Below, piece after piece: positions 36,619 to 49,500 of a stretch of DNA of 64,000 nucleotides. The stretch's first letter is position 1. Every line of letters begins with the position of its first letter. This DNA is from Lycocorax pyrrhopterus obiensis. Lineage: Eukaryota > Chordata > Aves > Passeriformes > Paradisaeidae. The position numbers and the translations under genes are program-made. The DNA is taken from assembly GCA_014706295.1 (NCBI GenBank), contig JACSVZ010000002.1, forward strand, positions 103,658,431 to 103,722,430. Reading direction: 5' to 3'. Under the pieces are notes generated by a model. It ran no database searches, was not told the origin of the DNA, and saw nothing but the letters and a program-made list of their open reading frames with translations.

Positions 36619-36623
36619 AAAAT
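36619..36623. repeat. Target-site duplication AAAAT, left copy
   Basis: Identical to 37267-37271, immediately outside the other LTR end. The A-rich flank makes a chance match easier, so it supports the LTR call less strongly than the other duplications here. Confidence 0.75.
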
Positions 36624-37266
36624 TGTCCCGGTTTGAGACAAATTAGGAGGAACGTCTGAAACGAACGTCCTCTGATAGAAGGCAGGTTACAGCCACCCCT
36701 CCCCCAGCAGGTTCAGGAAGAAATTCCTCAGAGGAAAGTGGAAGGAAAAAACCTATTTATTTAACAAACACAATGCACGCAGGTACGGGAAAAGGATAAT
36801 GCTAAATAATAAAACCTCTCACTGTGGAGAGAACTTGGGTAGATTTCAGAGTCCTTTGTGGACGTGGCTTTCTCCTCTCCGGAGCTGGGGTTCAGCGTGG
36901 GCCCCTCCGGGCCTCAGTGGAAAGGCGTCCCAGTGAAGGCCCTTCTGATGTTCTGGTGTTCTGAACAGTTCTAGAAGAGAAGAAGAAGAAGAAGCCAAAG
37001 CCCCAGGGCTCTGTACTTTAGCTAATGAATAAGAAACTAGCTAAAAAGCAAAAGGAATGTAACTCTCTTCCCTGCTGCAGAAGCGGAGCAGCCAGCCAGG
37101 AGAAGCCAGAGAGCTTATCTCTGTTTTTGAACGTGGCACCAAACAATTCCACCGGCTCTCCCTCCTCTCCCTTAGCTAGCTCTAAAGGCCCAGAGTGGCA
37201 CAGGATTCATGTCTGGGCATAAAACAGATGATAGGGAATACAGTATCATACAGTCACCCCAAGACA
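36624..37266 (-). mobile_element. Solo LTR of an endogenous retrovirus (ERVL-like, minus orientation, 5-bp target duplication)
   Basis: A 643-bp unit begins TGTCCCGGTTTGAGACA and ends CACCCCAAGACA on the plus strand. Read on the minus strand it starts TGTCTTGGGGTGACTG and ends ACCGGGACA, giving TGTC...GACA ends. An AATAAA signal on the minus strand (36761-36756) lies about 130 bases before the 3' end. AAAAT occurs directly outside both ends. The unit is richer in G+C than its flanks, with CpG-containing words such as CTCTCCGGAGC and CCTCCGGGCC, and includes a short GAA run (about 36973-36994). There is no internal retroviral sequence, so it is a solo LTR. The 5-bp duplication suggests the ERVL (class III) group. 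Confidence 0.86.
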
Positions 37267-37271
37267 AAAAT
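37267..37271. repeat. Target-site duplication AAAAT, right copy
   Basis: Right partner of 36619-36623, directly after the terminal CA of the LTR. Confidence 0.75.
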
Positions 37272-40200
37272 ATGTAAGCTTGTATGTTTATTATGTTGCT
37301 TACTGCTGTAAATTGTTAGTAAAAGCTCTTAAAGTATTGTGTTTTCCATTACATCACTTGCAATACTAAGATATTTTTATTTGTTTGTACTCAACAGACA
37401 GGAGCCTGAGCTACCTTCGCTGGCAGAGTTGAGGTCCAGCAAAGACAGTTAGTCAGGCTTTAGTCAGTTCATGCTCATTGCCGCCTCCTGGGCAGAAACT
37501 GCAAGAGCTGGGAGCAGGTGGATGACCATTTTTACCTGCATGGCTACAGAGTGCTCTGTGTGATAGATGAGATTTTTACTAAGTGTTTATGAACTCAACA
37601 TGGCAGTCCTAGTTCAGCAGCATTTAATGTACTTTTCTCCTATTCATTATTGTGTGACATACCCATTACATTCTTAAAAAGGTATAGGACAATGGCAACA
37701 TATGTCTTCTGAAACTTACCAGGTCTACTTATGGGGTTTTTTATGTCACACTTTTGTGTCACGATGTTTAATTCTTTTCTGAGCTCCCAAATAAAATCAT
37801 GTGATAAAAATTAAAAATAAAAAATCAAGTCCTACTGATTGAAGTGAAAATTTACTTTGAAGGCTCAAAATCTTGGAGATGGATTATAAGAGATACTGTT
37901 TTATTATTGCAAAGATTCACTATTTTTAAGACAACCACTGACCTCTTGACAGGCCACACATGAACAATTACGGAGGGCTTAGGTTTGACACAATTGTAGT
38001 TCCTCCTTATAAAATGACCTAGGGTACTGGCACCCAAAAAGCCTCTTACAACCTCAGGAAAGCAGATTATCCTGTAGAAGTGATAACAATAGCAGAAAGA
38101 ATTACCATTTTTCCTGATGCTTTTATCTTCCTGATAAGCTCATCAGTCTCATCTACAGAGCAGCTTCCTTCTAATGCTTCCTTCATGCTTCCACCCCACT
38201 TGGCTCTAACTGGAATTGTCTTTCATATGCTTGAATGCAGGAGACTTTTAATTCAAGGCCAAATCACAGTACAAATAATAGGTACTAATGGCAAAATAGT
38301 TCTTTATGATCAAATATGATATTGACTTGTAAATTTTATGAGACTGATTAAATTTAGGAAAATAAATCAAATCCTGGTCTTCATGCAGAAAGGATCACTA
38401 ACACACTATCCCTCATGCATCATGCCATTCCATTGCACCGCTTCCTTATCATAGCAATATCTAGGATCCAAGATTAGGTCATTTTTTACTTAAAATCTCA
38501 ATGTTTAGAAGGATACACAGGGCAAAATTATACTTCTCAGCAGGGACTTTTAATATTCAGAGACTGTAATCTCAATTCTTTCAGTACAACTGAATGTATT
38601 ATTTACTGACTGTTGAAAATACTAGAGAATGAAGGCATGATTTGGAAATTGCCAAGGTAAATTATGATATGTCTTTAATCCAAGGACTCATACCCTCTCT
38701 TCTGCTCCCAAGAGAATATTAAAAATATAAAATCTATCTTTCAGTGTGATGTAATGTAATGAGATGCGGTGTTTCCTCTGTTTAGGGGAACCAGTAGCTG
38801 GAAAAGCACCTGATTCCTCACTATAATTGAGTTAGCAGCTGTGTGCAGAGCTCCATGGGAGTAAGATTTGTTTGGGCTAGTGATACAAGAGGGATTCAGA
38901 AAGTGAGTTCATACACAGCACAAATCCACATGCCAGAACCCTCTTGGAAGGGAGAAACCAAAACAACAAAGCTCACCCGTTAGCAGGGTAGTGTGACTAA
39001 CAGCAACAGTCCTCAGGTAAACAACATTTGCACAATGGAAAAGGAACCAGCCAATAACAACGGCTTTAACTATGCACAAAGTCACTTTGTTTAGTCTTTC
39101 TTAATCTCCCAACAATGCTGGGAGGAAGGGATCTGTGTAATGAGCTGGCTTAGTATTTGGTACATAGGTTAAAAGGAGACTGCTGAGAGATACAGGATGG
39201 TTTGGTTGGTTGGTTGACATCCTGTTGTGTTTCAGCCATGTTCTGGCCCAAACCTGGGGTGATTTGATAAAGCAGAGACTTCAAGTTTTGATCATATATA
39301 CTTTAATATCATGGGACAATGGGTCTTACAGTAATTCTGCACGACGGTGGAGAATTCATGCCTTTTAAAAAAGTTGGACACTCTTTCTCAAATAAAAACC
39401 AAACAAATTATGTGTAATGTATCTGTTGAAAGAAAGGTTATTAGTAATAAAAATAAAATTACTGTGGCCATGTGAGCAAATATGGGAACAAATGCACACC
39501 CATATGGAAATTCAGCACTAGAGCTGAAAGCTTATGAAAACACCTGCATCTAAATTTTGACCTTAGACTTTTCTCCTTGTTATATTTCCCTAGGCTTAGC
39601 CAAAATCTGCAAATAAACAATCCAATCAAACTGCAGGACTTCTCCAGGAATTCACTGTGTCCATCTGTTTGTGAGTCAGTCACAGGCAGAATCAAGTAAA
39701 CAATAAATACATGAAGATACAAATAACAAAACTTCACTGGAGAAAAAAAAAAAGCATCGCTTCTCATGCCAGGACTGTGGTGTGTATTCTAAAACTGGCA
39801 GTAATTTTTACATTTATTCTGGGATAGGGAATAAAGGCACCAACTCAGCAGGCTTTCTGTGATCTCTTTACAGACACTTCATCATTTATTGTTTATTCGC
39901 TTTATATTTCTTGCACAGAGCAGAATTCATGTAAGTTTTCTTTATTCTATTATAATTTCCTCCCAGTTTGAATGTTTGCAATGAAAAGGGTCCCATGGAG
40001 TTTAACAGAAGATTCTTCATTTGGTCTGAAATGTTACTAGTTATTACTATTAAAAGAGACATTTATGAGGGTATAATGAAAGAGTTTAAGGGGACTTTTT
40101 AGGGTTAGCATTAAAAGAGAAGAGAATGCTACAATTATGCACAGTCTCTCCAGCGTAGATGTATGATTATCTCAGTACCACTGAGGATGGTACAAGGAAA

Positions 40201-41674
40201 AGTTTAAATTGAAGCAAAGGGGAAAAACTTGTTTCTCTATTTGTTCACATTATTTATTTAACAGCAGTCAGGGTATCATTGCTGTTTTCTCTACATTGCC
40301 ACTTTTATTGTGCTGTTCAAATCATTCTCGAGAAGAGCTCTCTTTCTGCAGTTCACCTGCTACCAGGTTGCATCTTTTTCCCCATGAACACTCAGAAACA
40401 TTCTTCATTTTCCAAGCAGCCTCAGCTATTCATACTATTCAAAGGAAGCTTAGAAGTATAGACAAAATGAAACATTTCATAGTGCACGAGGGCAAAGCAG
40501 CTAAAGTAGACAGCAGTACAACTCAATATTTTTATGGTGCTGAGAATGTGAAGTGCTATGGGAAAGGGATGGTGAAAATTGCTTTTAGACAGATGAAGTT
40601 TTTGATGGGAGAAGGAAGCCTGGAGATGTAAGCAATGGTCAAGATTAAGGAAGTCAAAGGGCACTCTCAGGCTTTCGGGGAGATTTTGTGGGAGAAGGCT
40701 GAGAAGTTTTCTTCTCTAAGATGTCTTTAGTGGAAATATCTTCCTCTCCACATCCCCTCAGTTCTTCAGTATCACCTGTAGAGAGTTCTTTTTCCTGGCA
40801 CTGCAGAGACCCCACATTTCCAGTCTAGTCTTCCCTGAAGGTTCCCCAGCCATCCTATCTTCTCAAATATTCTTTCCTCTGTTTCTTCACTTCTCCCACC
40901 ACCCACACCTCTTAAGGAAGGCTTCCTCTCCTTTGAGAAATCTGTTTCCCCAGATGTATCATACATCCAGCCACAACATTCAGACCAGGATAAAATTGGC
41001 CATCTTCAAATGTGAGATTATTGGGACACAATTATTCAGTGTTGCAGTTGCATCTCATTCTAAGTACTGTGAAGTTTTCCCAGCAATAGCTACTGTCCTG
41101 CACCTCCTGATCCTAGACTCAGCTTTAGCAACAGAGGGCTCTGGATACACAACATGAGGACTGACTGTTCAAATTGAGAAAATATGCTCTAGAGGAAACT
41201 AGCCTAAAGTATACACTTAGTTGCTTCAAAATTGCTTTCAAAGAGCAGTCGACAAATTTGTATCATTACATAACTAGAAGGGTGTGTTGAATGGGTCTCT
41301 AAAGGGTCAGTTCTGAGCATAATCCCATGTCACAGTAATGTCTGCCTCAAAAGAGAGAATAGCAAGCTTTTTTACTACATTTTAAAGGAATCCTGCCCAA
41401 GTGAGGAGTGGTTATAAGCTTTTCAATGAATTAAAATGATAGAGAAATTTTCTAAAATAAATAGCAACTCAATAGCCTCATGTAGGAATGGTTGACTGCA
41501 TGAATATTCTCATGTACTATACATGAGTAAAGAAGCAATTAAAATGAGAAGGTTAAGTGTGAAAGACTATTTAGATTTAATTTTTTCTTTATATCACTAA
41601 GGACTTAAAGCAAAAGAAATTTAGGAAAATAGTTCCCAATGGCAACTGTATTTAGGTGCTGGAATACGTACTTG
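37272..41674. other. Long AT-rich unique stretch
   Basis: No gene or interspersed repeat recognised. A short (TTGG)n run at 39198-39216 lies between CAGGATG and CATCCTG, a 7-bp inverted pair. The longest frame in the window (140 codons, 40209-40631) lies here; it begins in low-complexity sequence, shows no domain, and I do not call it a gene. Confidence 0.55.
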
Positions 41675-41796
41675 GGGAGACCAGAAACTCTCCATCACTG
41701 CATGTATTTAGCCATCATTTCCCCTTGTCAGCCAAGGAAAGAACAAGATAACCTCTTAACACCCCTTCCAGCCCTAATGTCCACCATAATATGATC
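41675..41796 (+). mobile_element. Old CR1 LINE 3' end fragment
   Basis: Decayed CR1 3' UTR on the plus strand. CCAGAAACTCTCCATCACTG followed by a TATTTAG word fits the family's GTGGAATCTCCATC...GGTTTTTAAG stretch. About 50 bases on, ACAAGATAACCTCTTAACAC then CCCTTCCAGCCCTAATG fits the GACTAGATGACCTCTTGAGG-CCCTTCCAGCCCTA stretch, and ATAATATGATC stands where the terminal octamers should be. The high divergence suggests an older CR1 subfamily than the copy at 3.3 kb. Confidence 0.6.
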
Positions 41797-41862
41797 ACTG
41801 CATTAGCTGAAAGCACAACTTGCTGCTACTTGTGAAATGCATCTCTATTTCATAAAGATGCC

Positions 41863-41898
41863 AGGAGCAGCAGTTTCATCAGGAGCAGCAGTTTTTAA
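41863..41898. repeat. 18-bp unit, two tandem copies
   Basis: AGGAGCAGCAGTTTCATC is followed by a second copy that starts AGGAGCAGCAGTTT and then diverges in its last four bases. Small local duplication. Confidence 0.85.
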
Positions 41899-44800
41899 TT
41901 TAAATGCTAGTGTTTCAATTTCATATTCTTATCAGAAATTCAAAGTCAAGACTGAGATCATGCAATCTGTAGGAACTTCATCTTCCACATAATCCAGCAT
42001 AATGTCAATGGTTTATTTATCTGAATGGCAAATAATGTCCTTAATTAAAATCACTCAAACCCTTTCAATAGATATTTTTTTTAATAACCAAAAAATGCAT
42101 TCTGTTTTAAGCTAGTAGTTTCCATGAACAAATTTCAGGCATGGTTTACCAGTCAGCGTGGTCCAGGGACCATTCCCAATGGCCTATGTGCAGCCCTCTG
42201 GATTGGAGTTTGAGATGGTTTTTTAGACATGAGCCATTCCACACCAGCAGATCTCAGTGCCCAGTAAATTAAATTTGCCTGTTATTAGTCCTTGTATAAA
42301 TGTCACCTCTGTCTTGGTGTAGTCATAGACTTGGGTTTCAGCTGATGGCTGTAAGTGTAAACATAAAAAAATCAATGCTGAAAACCAAAATATACAATGC
42401 AAAAAATAGTCCCATGTTGAGTTTCACTACAACAGCAAGTAAAATAATCTCCAAATAATATGTCTCACCATTTCTCCTACTGTGGTTCAAAATAAAGTCT
42501 TCACAGGTTTTTTATTTTTAAAATCCCCTAAATCCCACTCTAAGGAAGTGCATCTACTCTCATGAAGAGGTTATGAACAGACACCCACAGCAAACTTCCT
42601 AGATTTGTCTTCAGACTGGAATGTTTTGGCCATCCATACATACCAGCTTTAAAGAACATTACTCAGCATCTTACTTAATGGCTATTTTTAGAAAGACACA
42701 TCAACAAGGGCCTCCACTGAAAGTATAAACAATAGCTATGGGGAAATGCATTTCAATATCCAGGCTCATGAAGGAAATGTGCATCCTCACAAGCTGGCTA
42801 AATATGGCATAGTCTTTAGGAATACTACACACAGCAGCTGGTGGAGCTCGGACTCATCTGAGGATCAGTTGCAATAAGCTAGAGCAATTATCCACAACAT
42901 GAGAGAGCATTCTTAAGAGCTTAGGCTGTGAAAGGTATATCCCTCAGGGGAACAACCTACAGATTGAAAGCTGAATTCCATATAATGCTACTGTTCTCCA
43001 CTTCATAATACAAGAAAAAGAAACAGAAAAAATAAAATAAGAGGGATATTTCACGACATTGAATGGTAGTGAAGAGCTATTTAATGGCATTGAAAGGTAA
43101 TAGGTTCAAAACTGGGGAATAGAAATGCTCTCTCATAGTTTGCGATTGCCTAATCGGACAGGAGCTGCCATGGCAAGCCTGCCCAGATTAAAGAGGGAAG
43201 GTGACATTCAAAGAACCTTGAAAGTTCTTGTTATCATACTCTCTTAACTACAAAAAAAGGTGTGAAACCACCTGCCTTGAGGGTTACATATACCTATTTC
43301 TGGTAAAGCTCAAGATAAAACCTAACACTGCAGTGCAGATTACCCTGTGTCTAGGTAATGCCTGGTACTCATATTTTCTCCTGAAACGTTCATTCCTGGC
43401 CTCCATCATGATGTTGGACCAAACAGATGTTTCTCCAATCCAGAATGGACAAGCTTGATTTCTTGTCAGGAAGCAGATTTTTAGGTCCTGTCACAAATGA
43501 AGCAGTCCATACATACTAATAGGACAAAGAATTTTGTGACATAGGAAGAAAATCTTCTGTATATGCTGCATATCTGTACTCTAGGTATAAATAATTAATT
43601 ATTATGTTAGACACTGCTGTATAAATTCTGGCTTGCACCCTGGTACGTTTAATATGTTTCTAATTAAATAAGCTGTCTACCTATAATCAATTTTGAAATA
43701 TAAGCAAACCTTCAGAATACGTAACAAAAGCCTGTGCCTCCCTAGGACATCCATTATGGGTTCTGTAGGCTGTAGACAAGACTATCCATGGAAATGCCAA
43801 TATCATATTAACCTTCCATACTTTGTTTTGATTACCATTACCAAGCATCTTGCAAACATTCAGCCTAAAATGTCACTATGTAGCTTTGGAAAAGAATAAA
43901 ACCTTTTTGTGATTCCTCCTCTCTCAGTGTATGAAAAGCTCCCAATCGCCAACAGAACGAAGAGAAAGAATTCTGTCACCATTACCTAGAAGTGAAATAT
44001 TTATTCCAAGGCTTTCGTTTTGATGAAAATTTGTGTTTGAAATGCTTGGAAAACAAAAAGTCATGACTCGCTTGCACATGACAAAACAAAATGTTATGAC
44101 TGGCTGCCTTCTCAGTGAGCCCCAAAAGATTACATCGGACTAGATGCGCATGGAGTGGAAGAGACAGCAGAAGAGGCATGGGGGATGTCTCTTAAGTTGT
44201 AGATCAAAGCTTCATTCACTAATATATTGGAAATGTCTCCATAGGTGCCCTATATATCAATGGAAAGAGGTAGACAGGAATTTACCTTGGGAGGCTTTTT
44301 TTTTTGCGTTTACACCCAAGCCACACAACTGCATGACACAGATTACCATGAGGTGGGGGACTAGTCTCCTGATCAAGAAACAGTAAAACAAGATTAACTC
44401 ACTTCTCATCCAGTGAGCACAGGCAGAACTTGACCTAAAATGCAAGGGACAATGTCTTGCAGGTTAGATGGAAATCTGGCAGACCTGCTTCTCTTGGAAA
44501 CCTGAAATGCTAATCAGCAAGACTAACAGTTAAACTTTGACTTCAGCTCCTCCACCTGCATCCTGGTTCCTCTGGCCTTCTCATCTGTCATGTTTCCATA
44601 TAGATATATATAAGAGATTCCAGTGTAGAATAACCTTTTTCCCTAAACACCAGTCTCTTTGGTTACCTTTCTTGCAAAGTATCATTGTTGACATGAAACT
44701 CTTTCGTGGTTTGTCCATGGGCTTTCTCACTAAGGGACCAGTTGAGTCACAACAAACTGGAGCCTACAAGCAAGTTAGCACGGAAAAGACAATCAGGGAA

Positions 44801-45291
44801 ATAGAACCTTAGATGAATGCAGAAACAAGGTAGCTTGATGATATAGCTGAAGCCACAGATGTGGGGATTTACTTTACCAATATGTTTTCTTTGCTATGTC
44901 TTACATGCAGTTTAGCCAAAATGCGTGCAGTAAGATTGCATTTCCCACTTCCTAAACTTAAATTTGTATATGCAATGCCTTTTAGCCTGATTGTGCCTTA
45001 ATAAAACTGAGAGAGGTCAGAGGAAATTTGGGTTGATTATCCTGCTGTTCCAAAATGGCTTTCAGTAAGTCCTCAGCAGATCTCAGTACCTTATTAGGAC
45101 ATATAGGAACTTCTATAAACTTCAGTTTATCTTGAGAGAGGGTGAAATAGTATAAAATGAGAGAATGAAAAAGAGAAAAGAAGCCCAGCATTGCCCACCA
45201 CAGCCAGTGGTAAAGCAGAGTCTTGGAGGAACCACAAACTTTATTCTACATTGCGATTTTTCCTCTTTTATTTTTATACTCTCCCTCCCTG

Positions 45292-45305
45292 CCCCCCCCC
45301 CCCCC
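45292..45305. repeat. Poly(C) run, 14 bases
   Basis: Uninterrupted C homopolymer in a pyrimidine-rich context. Length may be uncertain in sequencing. Confidence 0.93.
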
Positions 45306-46519
45306 GGCTTTTGTTCTCCACAAAACAGGATGTAGGAAAAGACAGTTCAGAGAAGCCTTTTGTTTAAGAATATGTATCCTTTGGATAGAAGGGAAAGAAG
45401 AATATGCAGAAAACCTCAATTATTTATACCTTTGTAAAATCAGCTGTGAGTGTACTGGCACTTTTTTTTAAATTATAAACTCCTTTACAACACAATTCCT
45501 CTAATTGAAATACAGGTCAAAATAGTTTTGTATCAGCTGGGATCCTCACAATAAATATAATTTGTAGATATTTTGTAAATATTCAGAAACTGAGAAAATT
45601 CATTCAAATATAATGCACAGCATTTAAATAAAAACACCCTAAAAACTACTTGTGCTATCATAAAATCAGCTCCGTTTGCATACCTGAGAATACCAAAGGG
45701 CATAATCCATCAAAGGAGAATAATCCCCTGTTGTGTTGTAAACACAAAACAGGGGAGCATAAAACCTATGTAATGTCACAGTTTTATACTAAAACATAAA
45801 TGTTAGCACCAGGATAGATTTTGCTTTCAAGATACAGAACTGTATCACATTGCCCCTGGGTGAGCTCATTACTTGGCAGGTCGACTCTGGTTTGGTTTGA
45901 GATGGATTTCAGCAAGCAGCTTTCTAACTGTATGTGGGTAATGATGTGTGCAGCTTGCTCTGGCATGAAATCTTTCAATAGTAGACATTTCCTGGGTTGA
46001 TGAAGACTGTAGCCTTCCCCAGGAAAACTGTGTGTTTGCTCAGCCTGCATGGCTTCCACTGGTAGAAAAATTTTCACAAAGCATAAAATTCTAGATGCTG
46101 TGATGTGAATTACAGTGTGGAACAGGAAGAAAGTGTATTGACCCAAACTGATCGAAGTTAGGAATCCAAACTGAATCTCCTCTTTAGAATATGAATTTTA
46201 AAAAGTTTTATCTTGGTATAAGTCAAGTATGCTATTATATTTGAAACTATATAACACATAGTAACATAGACAAATAAGGAATGTGAAATAGTAATATCTA
46301 CTTTAAATAAATTTGGTTTATGAGGTATTAAAGCTGACTTTCACCCTCTTTAGGGGAGATCAAAAATGCAGCAATATTATTTATTAACTATCCCAAGCAT
46401 CTGACAATGTGCATGTGTTACAATGATTAGGATCTCTTAAGATTCTAGTCATCTACAATACTGAAAGACCACTATGCAGTCTTTTCCTTCTAGAGAAAAG
46501 TACCTAGTTGGAAGATGAA

Positions 46520-46565
46520 TGGTCTAATTTGTCCTACATTAAATGTCCCTTCTGGCCTTATGTAG
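46520..46565 (+). mobile_element. Possible very old CR1 3' end fragment
   Basis: GAATGGTCTAATTTGTCC followed by AAATGTCCCTTCTGGCCTTA resembles the end of old CR1 copies (GGTCTAGATGACCT...GGTCCCTTCTGGCCTTA). Only about 45 bases are alignable by eye and no terminal octamers are seen, so the call is tentative. Confidence 0.35.
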
Positions 46566-49500
46566 ACATCAACTTGGCATATAGATTCTTCTCCCACAGG
46601 TTTTCAGGGCAGAAGGAAGGACAGGAAAAAAAGAGGTGAGAAGTGTTCAACTTTTCTCCATCTGAAATAAATAGGACATTGAAAATCCTTCCCAAAGTAA
46701 TATGCAATATACATAAAAAGGAAATAAGAATGCTTATACTTTAAAAAAAAATGGCCTTTCCCACCTTTGTTATCATTTCATGATTCTTCAGGCTGAGGAG
46801 GAAGGAAAAGAGCAAAAGCAAAGGCAATGGGAGGCAGAAAAAAAAAAGAAAGAATAGGGGAAGAGAAGGCTGTCCTGCTGTGGCCAGTAGTTCTTTCAGC
46901 TGTCATTTCTGACAGGGATGTGGGACAGAGCCTGTTCTGGTAAAGGCCAAGGAAACTAACCCAGTTGATGAAAAGAGGAGACCTTGCTACATGCCCCTCT
47001 GTGAGTGTGCCTTGTGTCCAAAGGTGTTTGCCTCCACCTTGGGGGAGGCCAGAGCTCTCCCTTCACAAGCGGGCTCTGAAAAAGGTGGGGAAAAATGTTC
47101 TGAGCATGGACTTGGAGCAAGAGGTCTGCACCTTCACCAGGGTCTGCCTCAGCAAACTTCAGCATGCCAGGAAGAGCTAAGCTTGCTTGGCTTCAGCTGG
47201 ATGCTGAAAAAGTCTGAAAAAGGGGTGGTGATGAAAAGTTACAGTGGATCTTCCCCTATAAATTTAATCCTCTGTAATGGACGCTGCTGGAAAACTCTCA
47301 TTTATAGCTTCTTGGGCTGAAAACAGATAAGGAGCAAAAGGTGTTAACAGTTCTGAAAAGGAGTAGGCTGGGAAAACAAGTGCCCAGCAGGTAGGAAAAC
47401 AAATCTGTATTGATGCTCAATAGTCAACTGCTGAGAATGGATGCAGCATTCTAGAATTAGCAAAATAATCAAACAATGTTGAAGGGTAGCAGAGGGACAT
47501 CCAAGCCTGTGTGATTCACTTCCTACCAAATCAATCCATTTGGTTTAAATTTAAGCATTTTCCCAGTCATCACAGTTTCAGAGTATTTCAGAGTGGGAGG
47601 TTTTTTTGGGCCTTATGTAACCAGCATATGCAGTATAGAAATGCATTGTGATGTTTTTCTTTGTTTTTAATGGCAAAATTCATAAGTTTTCATAGATCCT
47701 TTTAGAATCAAGATTTTTTTTATGGCAACATCACTGCTCCGTCTCCCTTAAAAGGGGAAGAAGGGGAATGTTTTCTGTCGTTGACACTGACACTTTGAAG
47801 TCCAAAGGGAAAATAAAGAATTACTGTAAGATAAAGCACAGTGTGGAGAAAGCCTGTTGCTACTTTCCAAATCGAGTGGGAAACACATCTTAATTGCCTT
47901 TAAACACTGCTGTCCAACGTTGCTTGCTGTCTCTACGAAGAGTTGTTCATATTTCTGGTCTGAAGATGTTTTCCACCATTTGGCTCTCATTATGTGATTC
48001 TCTGTTAGACAAAATAAAAGCCTATTATTAAAAGTTTATTCTACAAGGTAAATATTAGAAGGCTAATCATGTAAGCCTCCAATCTGCTTTTCAATGTATT
48101 AATCAGTCTGAGTTTCCTTAGGTTTTCTAACTAGCATGTCTTTTCTGGACATCAAATGATTCCTAAATATTGTCCCAAAACCCATCAAACTTCTGAAAAA
48201 AAATACAGAGGCTCTAACAAGCCAGTCCTCCAGAGGCAGCTGAGCATTTTCTACAGAGTTAAATAATCTTTTCTGTTCTAATTGAGTTGTCTCTACTTCT
48301 ATGTCCAAATATTACATTCATCTTCTGGAATACCACTTTGCCCTGCCAGAACATGGTCTCTACCTAATTGACAAACTAATTTTTGGGACCACTTCTTTAC
48401 CAGTGAAAGACCACAATATCATAAAAATTACTTTCTTTCTTTATTCCAAAGATTTCACATTTGTCTCCATTAAAAGCAGAGACAGTAGATCCTCAGAATT
48501 TCTTCTTGTTATGGCTATTATTTTGTTATATTTTTCCATTTTCTATTTTTTTTAATATTAATTTAAATGTAAAATATCAGCTGTCCTTAATAGAAATGCA
48601 TAAGCTGTACCACACCAAGTCATATTAGAGTGATATCACATATACTGTAATGACATAATTATTGTAGGATACTATTTATAGGCAATGTCTCAATGTATCA
48701 AATTGTTTAATTACCAGAAAACAAGACACTTTTATTTTTACTAATAAATAAAAATTTAAACCTGTCATTTACAGTGGAAATAAACCCTCTTTTAACCTGT
48801 CCTGTGGACTGCTGAGGCTTTAACACTGGAAGCTAAGTAACGGCGTGAGTTAACAGAAATTTTGTGATTCCTTAACCCTTGTTCTTGTTTTCCTAGACTG
48901 AGAATATAAGCCTGAATGGATGACAGAATTGCTGTACCTGCATACTGCTTAAGCTGAAAATTTCAAAGAATGATTGTTGCAAACACAGGACATCATTTAC
49001 CCATCAGTTTTGCTGTCTGTGTTAGTGGAGGCTGAGATGTTCACAGCACAGTAGAATAAGTACAGAGGCTCTGGTGGATTTATGCCAACTTCATATTGCA
49101 TCCTTCACTTTAGTCTTACTCATGGGCAAAGCTAGGAAATTGTCTTTGCATGGGGAAGTAAAATGTTGCTTGCTCTGAAGAGCTAGAGTTCTACCTGCTG
49201 GCAATTTTATCAGGGTATTAGAAAACTCAAACCACACTGTTGGATAGGAGATAGTGTGCCATTATGCTATGCATCTTTGCTAAGAACTGTCTGAGAGCAA
49301 GCAGAAAATATGCCATGTGAGCCAGTGCACCTGTTTTCAGGTTTATTACATTTAGCACAGGGGAAAGCAAGAGAAAATTCATAATAAAACAAGCTCGAGC
49401 TTTATCTTTTAATGGGCTTTGCTGAAACAAGGACTATACACAGATCCCTTTTCTTTTCGCATGGGTAGTGAAAGCTCAGGTCAGATGACACTGAAGAGAA

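Larger units (their letters stand above)
41797..46519. other. Long unique non-coding stretch
   Basis: No gene or clear interspersed repeat. It holds an 18-bp tandem duplication (41863-41898), a C homopolymer (45292-45305), and a small hairpin with CCCCTGTT/AACAGGGG arms (45725-45755). The minus-strand frame at 45784-46146 (120 codons) has no recognised domain. Confidence 0.55.

Noticed and set aside
40209..40631. Longest open frame in the window, 140 codons, plus strand
   Set aside because: Length is within chance for 64 kb in six frames; no domain, no gene-like context, biased first half.
45725..45755. Small hairpin CCCCTGTT...AACAGGGG
   Set aside because: Only eight clean pairs; many such hairpins are expected by chance in 64 kb.
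45784..46146. 120-codon minus-strand frame
   Set aside because: Mixed composition but no recognised family and no good splice sites at its ends.
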